Positions 6,301 to 7,478 of a stretch of 7,478 nucleotides of DNA are shown here, one piece after another (the first letter of the stretch is position 1; each line of letters opens with the position of its first letter). Source of the DNA: Deltaproteobacteria bacterium (GTDB lineage: Bacteria > Desulfobacterota > Anaeroferrophillalia > Anaeroferrophillales > Tharpellaceae); the NCBI GenBank assembly GCA_030633185.1, contig DAOVTG010000121.1:1-7478 (forward strand), in the 5' to 3' direction. The notes under the pieces were generated by a model. That model was not told the DNA's origin. It was given only the letters and a program-made list of their open reading frames with translations, and searched no databases. Made by a program: the position numbers and the translations under genes.

Positions 6301-7448
6301 AGCCCATCTACGTTGACAATAACGCCACCACCCGGGTCGCCGAAGAAGTTTTCACCTCAATGCAGCCCTACTTCTGCGAAGAATATGGCAACCCTTCGAG
6401 CATGCACTCGGTCGGCGGTCGCGTCGGCCCCAGATTAAAAGAGGCTCGCGACCAGGTTGCAAACCTGCTCGGGGCCCGTTCCGATGAAATCATTTTCACC
6501 AGTTGCGGCACCGAAAGTGACAATACCGCAGTTCATGCCGCCTTGGCCGCCGACCCCGATAAACGTCATATCGTCACCAGCCGGGTTGAGCATCCGGCTA
6601 TCGGCTCCCTCGTAAATTCTTTAAGCAAACAGGGCTATCGCATCAGCGAAATTCCGGTCGATGGCGACGGTTGCCTTGATATGGACAATCTTGAAGAGAG
6701 TCTGACACCGGACACCGCCCTGGTCTCCATCATGTGGGCCAACAACGAAACCGGGGTTATTTTCCCGGTTGAAGAGATTGCCCAAATGTGCCGCCAGCGG
6801 GAAATCACGTTCCATACCGACGCCGTCCAGGCGGTCGGCAAACTGCCCGTCAACTTAAACAACAGCGCCATTGATATGCTTTCGCTCTCCGGCCACAAAC
6901 TCCATGCCCCGAAAGGCGTCGGCGCTCTTTATGTTCGCAAAAGAACTAAATTCACCCCGTTTATGATCGGCGGCCATCAGGAAAAAGGGCGCCGGGCCGG
7001 AACCGAAAACGTCCCCGGGATTATCGCCCTGGGTAAAGCCTGTGAACTGGCAGGCAAGAATATGGCCGAAGAAAATACGCGGGTCAAGAACCTGCGTGAC
7101 CATCTTGAAACCGAACTTATCAAGCACATCCCGGACGCCAAGGTCAACGGCACCACCAAACAACGCACCCCCAACACCAGCAACATCAGCTTTGCCAATA
7201 TTGAAGGTGAAAGTATACTTTTAATGCTCAATGAATTCGGCATCTGCGCTTCTTCGGGCTCGGCCTGCACCTCCGGCTCTCTTGAACCATCCCATGTCAT
7301 GCGGGCCATGGGCGTACCTTTCACAATGGCACACGGCTCAATCCGCTTCAGCCTCAGCATCTACAATACGCAAGCCGATATTGACGAGATCATCAAACAA
7401 CTACCGCCGATTGTTGAACGGTTACGGGTGTTATCACCTTTTTCTTGA
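6297..7448 (+). CDS. nifS: Cysteine desulfurase NifS
   Basis: NifS is a PLP enzyme that converts L-cysteine to L-alanine and carries the freed sulfur as a persulfide to NifU. The 383 residues fit the group I (NifS/IscS-like) aminotransferase class V family. Key residues are visible: H99 in VEHPA, which stacks on PLP; N150 in ANNETG; D175 and Q178 in HTDAVQ; the Schiff-base lysine K201 in SGHKLHAPKG; and the persulfide cysteine C324 in SSGSACTSGS, on the longer mobile loop typical of group I. R350 in GSIRFSLS is the expected substrate-binding arginine. The N-terminus YVDNNATTRVAEEV and the GNPSSMH block also match. It overlaps nifU by 4 bases and ends at a TGA 30 bases before the window edge. 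No hairpin terminator is visible in that remnant, so the operon may continue. The gene is complete. Confidence 0.97.
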   Translation: MKPIYVDNNATTRVAEEVFTSMQPYFCEEYGNPSSMHSVGGRVGPRLKEARDQVANLLGARSDEIIFTSCGTESDNTAVHAALAADPDKRHIVTSRVEHPAIGSLVNSLSKQGYRISEIPVDGDGCLDMDNLEESLTPDTALVSIMWANNETGVIFPVEEIAQMCRQREITFHTDAVQAVGKLPVNLNNSAIDMLSLSGHKLHAPKGVGALYVRKRTKFTPFMIGGHQEKGRRAGTENVPGIIALGKACELAGKNMAEENTRVKNLRDHLETELIKHIPDAKVNGTTKQRTPNTSNISFANIEGESILLMLNEFGICASSGSACTSGSLEPSHVMRAMGVPFTMAHGSIRFSLSIYNTQADIDEIIKQLPPIVERLRVLSPFS

Positions 7449-7478
7449 TTCAGCTGCGCCATTAAACTGCACAATTGA

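Noticed and set aside
5476..7448. Part of a nitrogen-fixation gene cluster
   Set aside because: No nitrogenase or other nif-specific gene and no sigma54 promoter is visible. NifU/NifS alone do not show nitrogen fixation.
1..7478. CRISPR array, tRNA, rRNA or intact insertion sequence
   Set aside because: I found no regularly spaced repeats, no cloverleaf or rRNA-like stretch, and no transposase-like coding frame.

Overview
The window holds two unrelated blocks. The left two thirds (1-4692, minus strand) is a type I restriction-modification operon, read right to left: hsdR (complete) followed by hsdM, which runs off the left edge. The right third is a divergent pair: a small membrane-protein gene of the FxsA family (4830-5222, minus) facing away from a nifU-nifS iron-sulfur cluster assembly operon (5476-7448, plus).

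The organism is most likely a member of the Desulfuromonadales (Geobacter/Desulfuromonas/Pelobacter type, formerly Deltaproteobacteria). The basis is resemblance, from memory, of the three-domain NifU and its coupled NifS to proteins of that group, plus a moderate GC content. This is inference, not a database result. The RM block looks by eye more AT-rich than nifUS, which uses many GCC, ACC and GGC codons. This fits a mobile defence cassette placed beside core genes.

How the parts work: HsdR is the ATP-driven translocase and nuclease subunit. HsdM is the adenine-N6 methyltransferase subunit. An HsdS specificity subunit is required and is not in the window; it is expected beyond the left edge, downstream of hsdM. 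hsdR and hsdM overlap by 7 bases, so translation is probably coupled. hsdM carries a single-base frameshift near 1126. The two halves read without any other lesion, so this is either a recent inactivation or a sequencing error. If real, methylation and restriction by this complex would both be lost. NifS takes sulfur from cysteine and NifU scaffolds the cluster; the genes overlap by ATGA. No nitrogenase gene is in view, so the pair is more likely the general Fe-S assembly system than a nitrogen-fixation cluster.

The 253-base divergent intergenic region (5223-5475) holds recognisable sigma70-type promoters for both fxsA and nifU, an imperfect palindrome just upstream of the nifU -35 box, and a leader of about 80 bases with a second, well-spaced Shine-Dalgarno that could serve a 13-residue leader peptide. 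The 137-base gap between fxsA and hsdR holds a small imperfect tandem repeat and no convincing terminator. I saw no tRNA, rRNA, CRISPR array or intact mobile element, and no clearly novel system.
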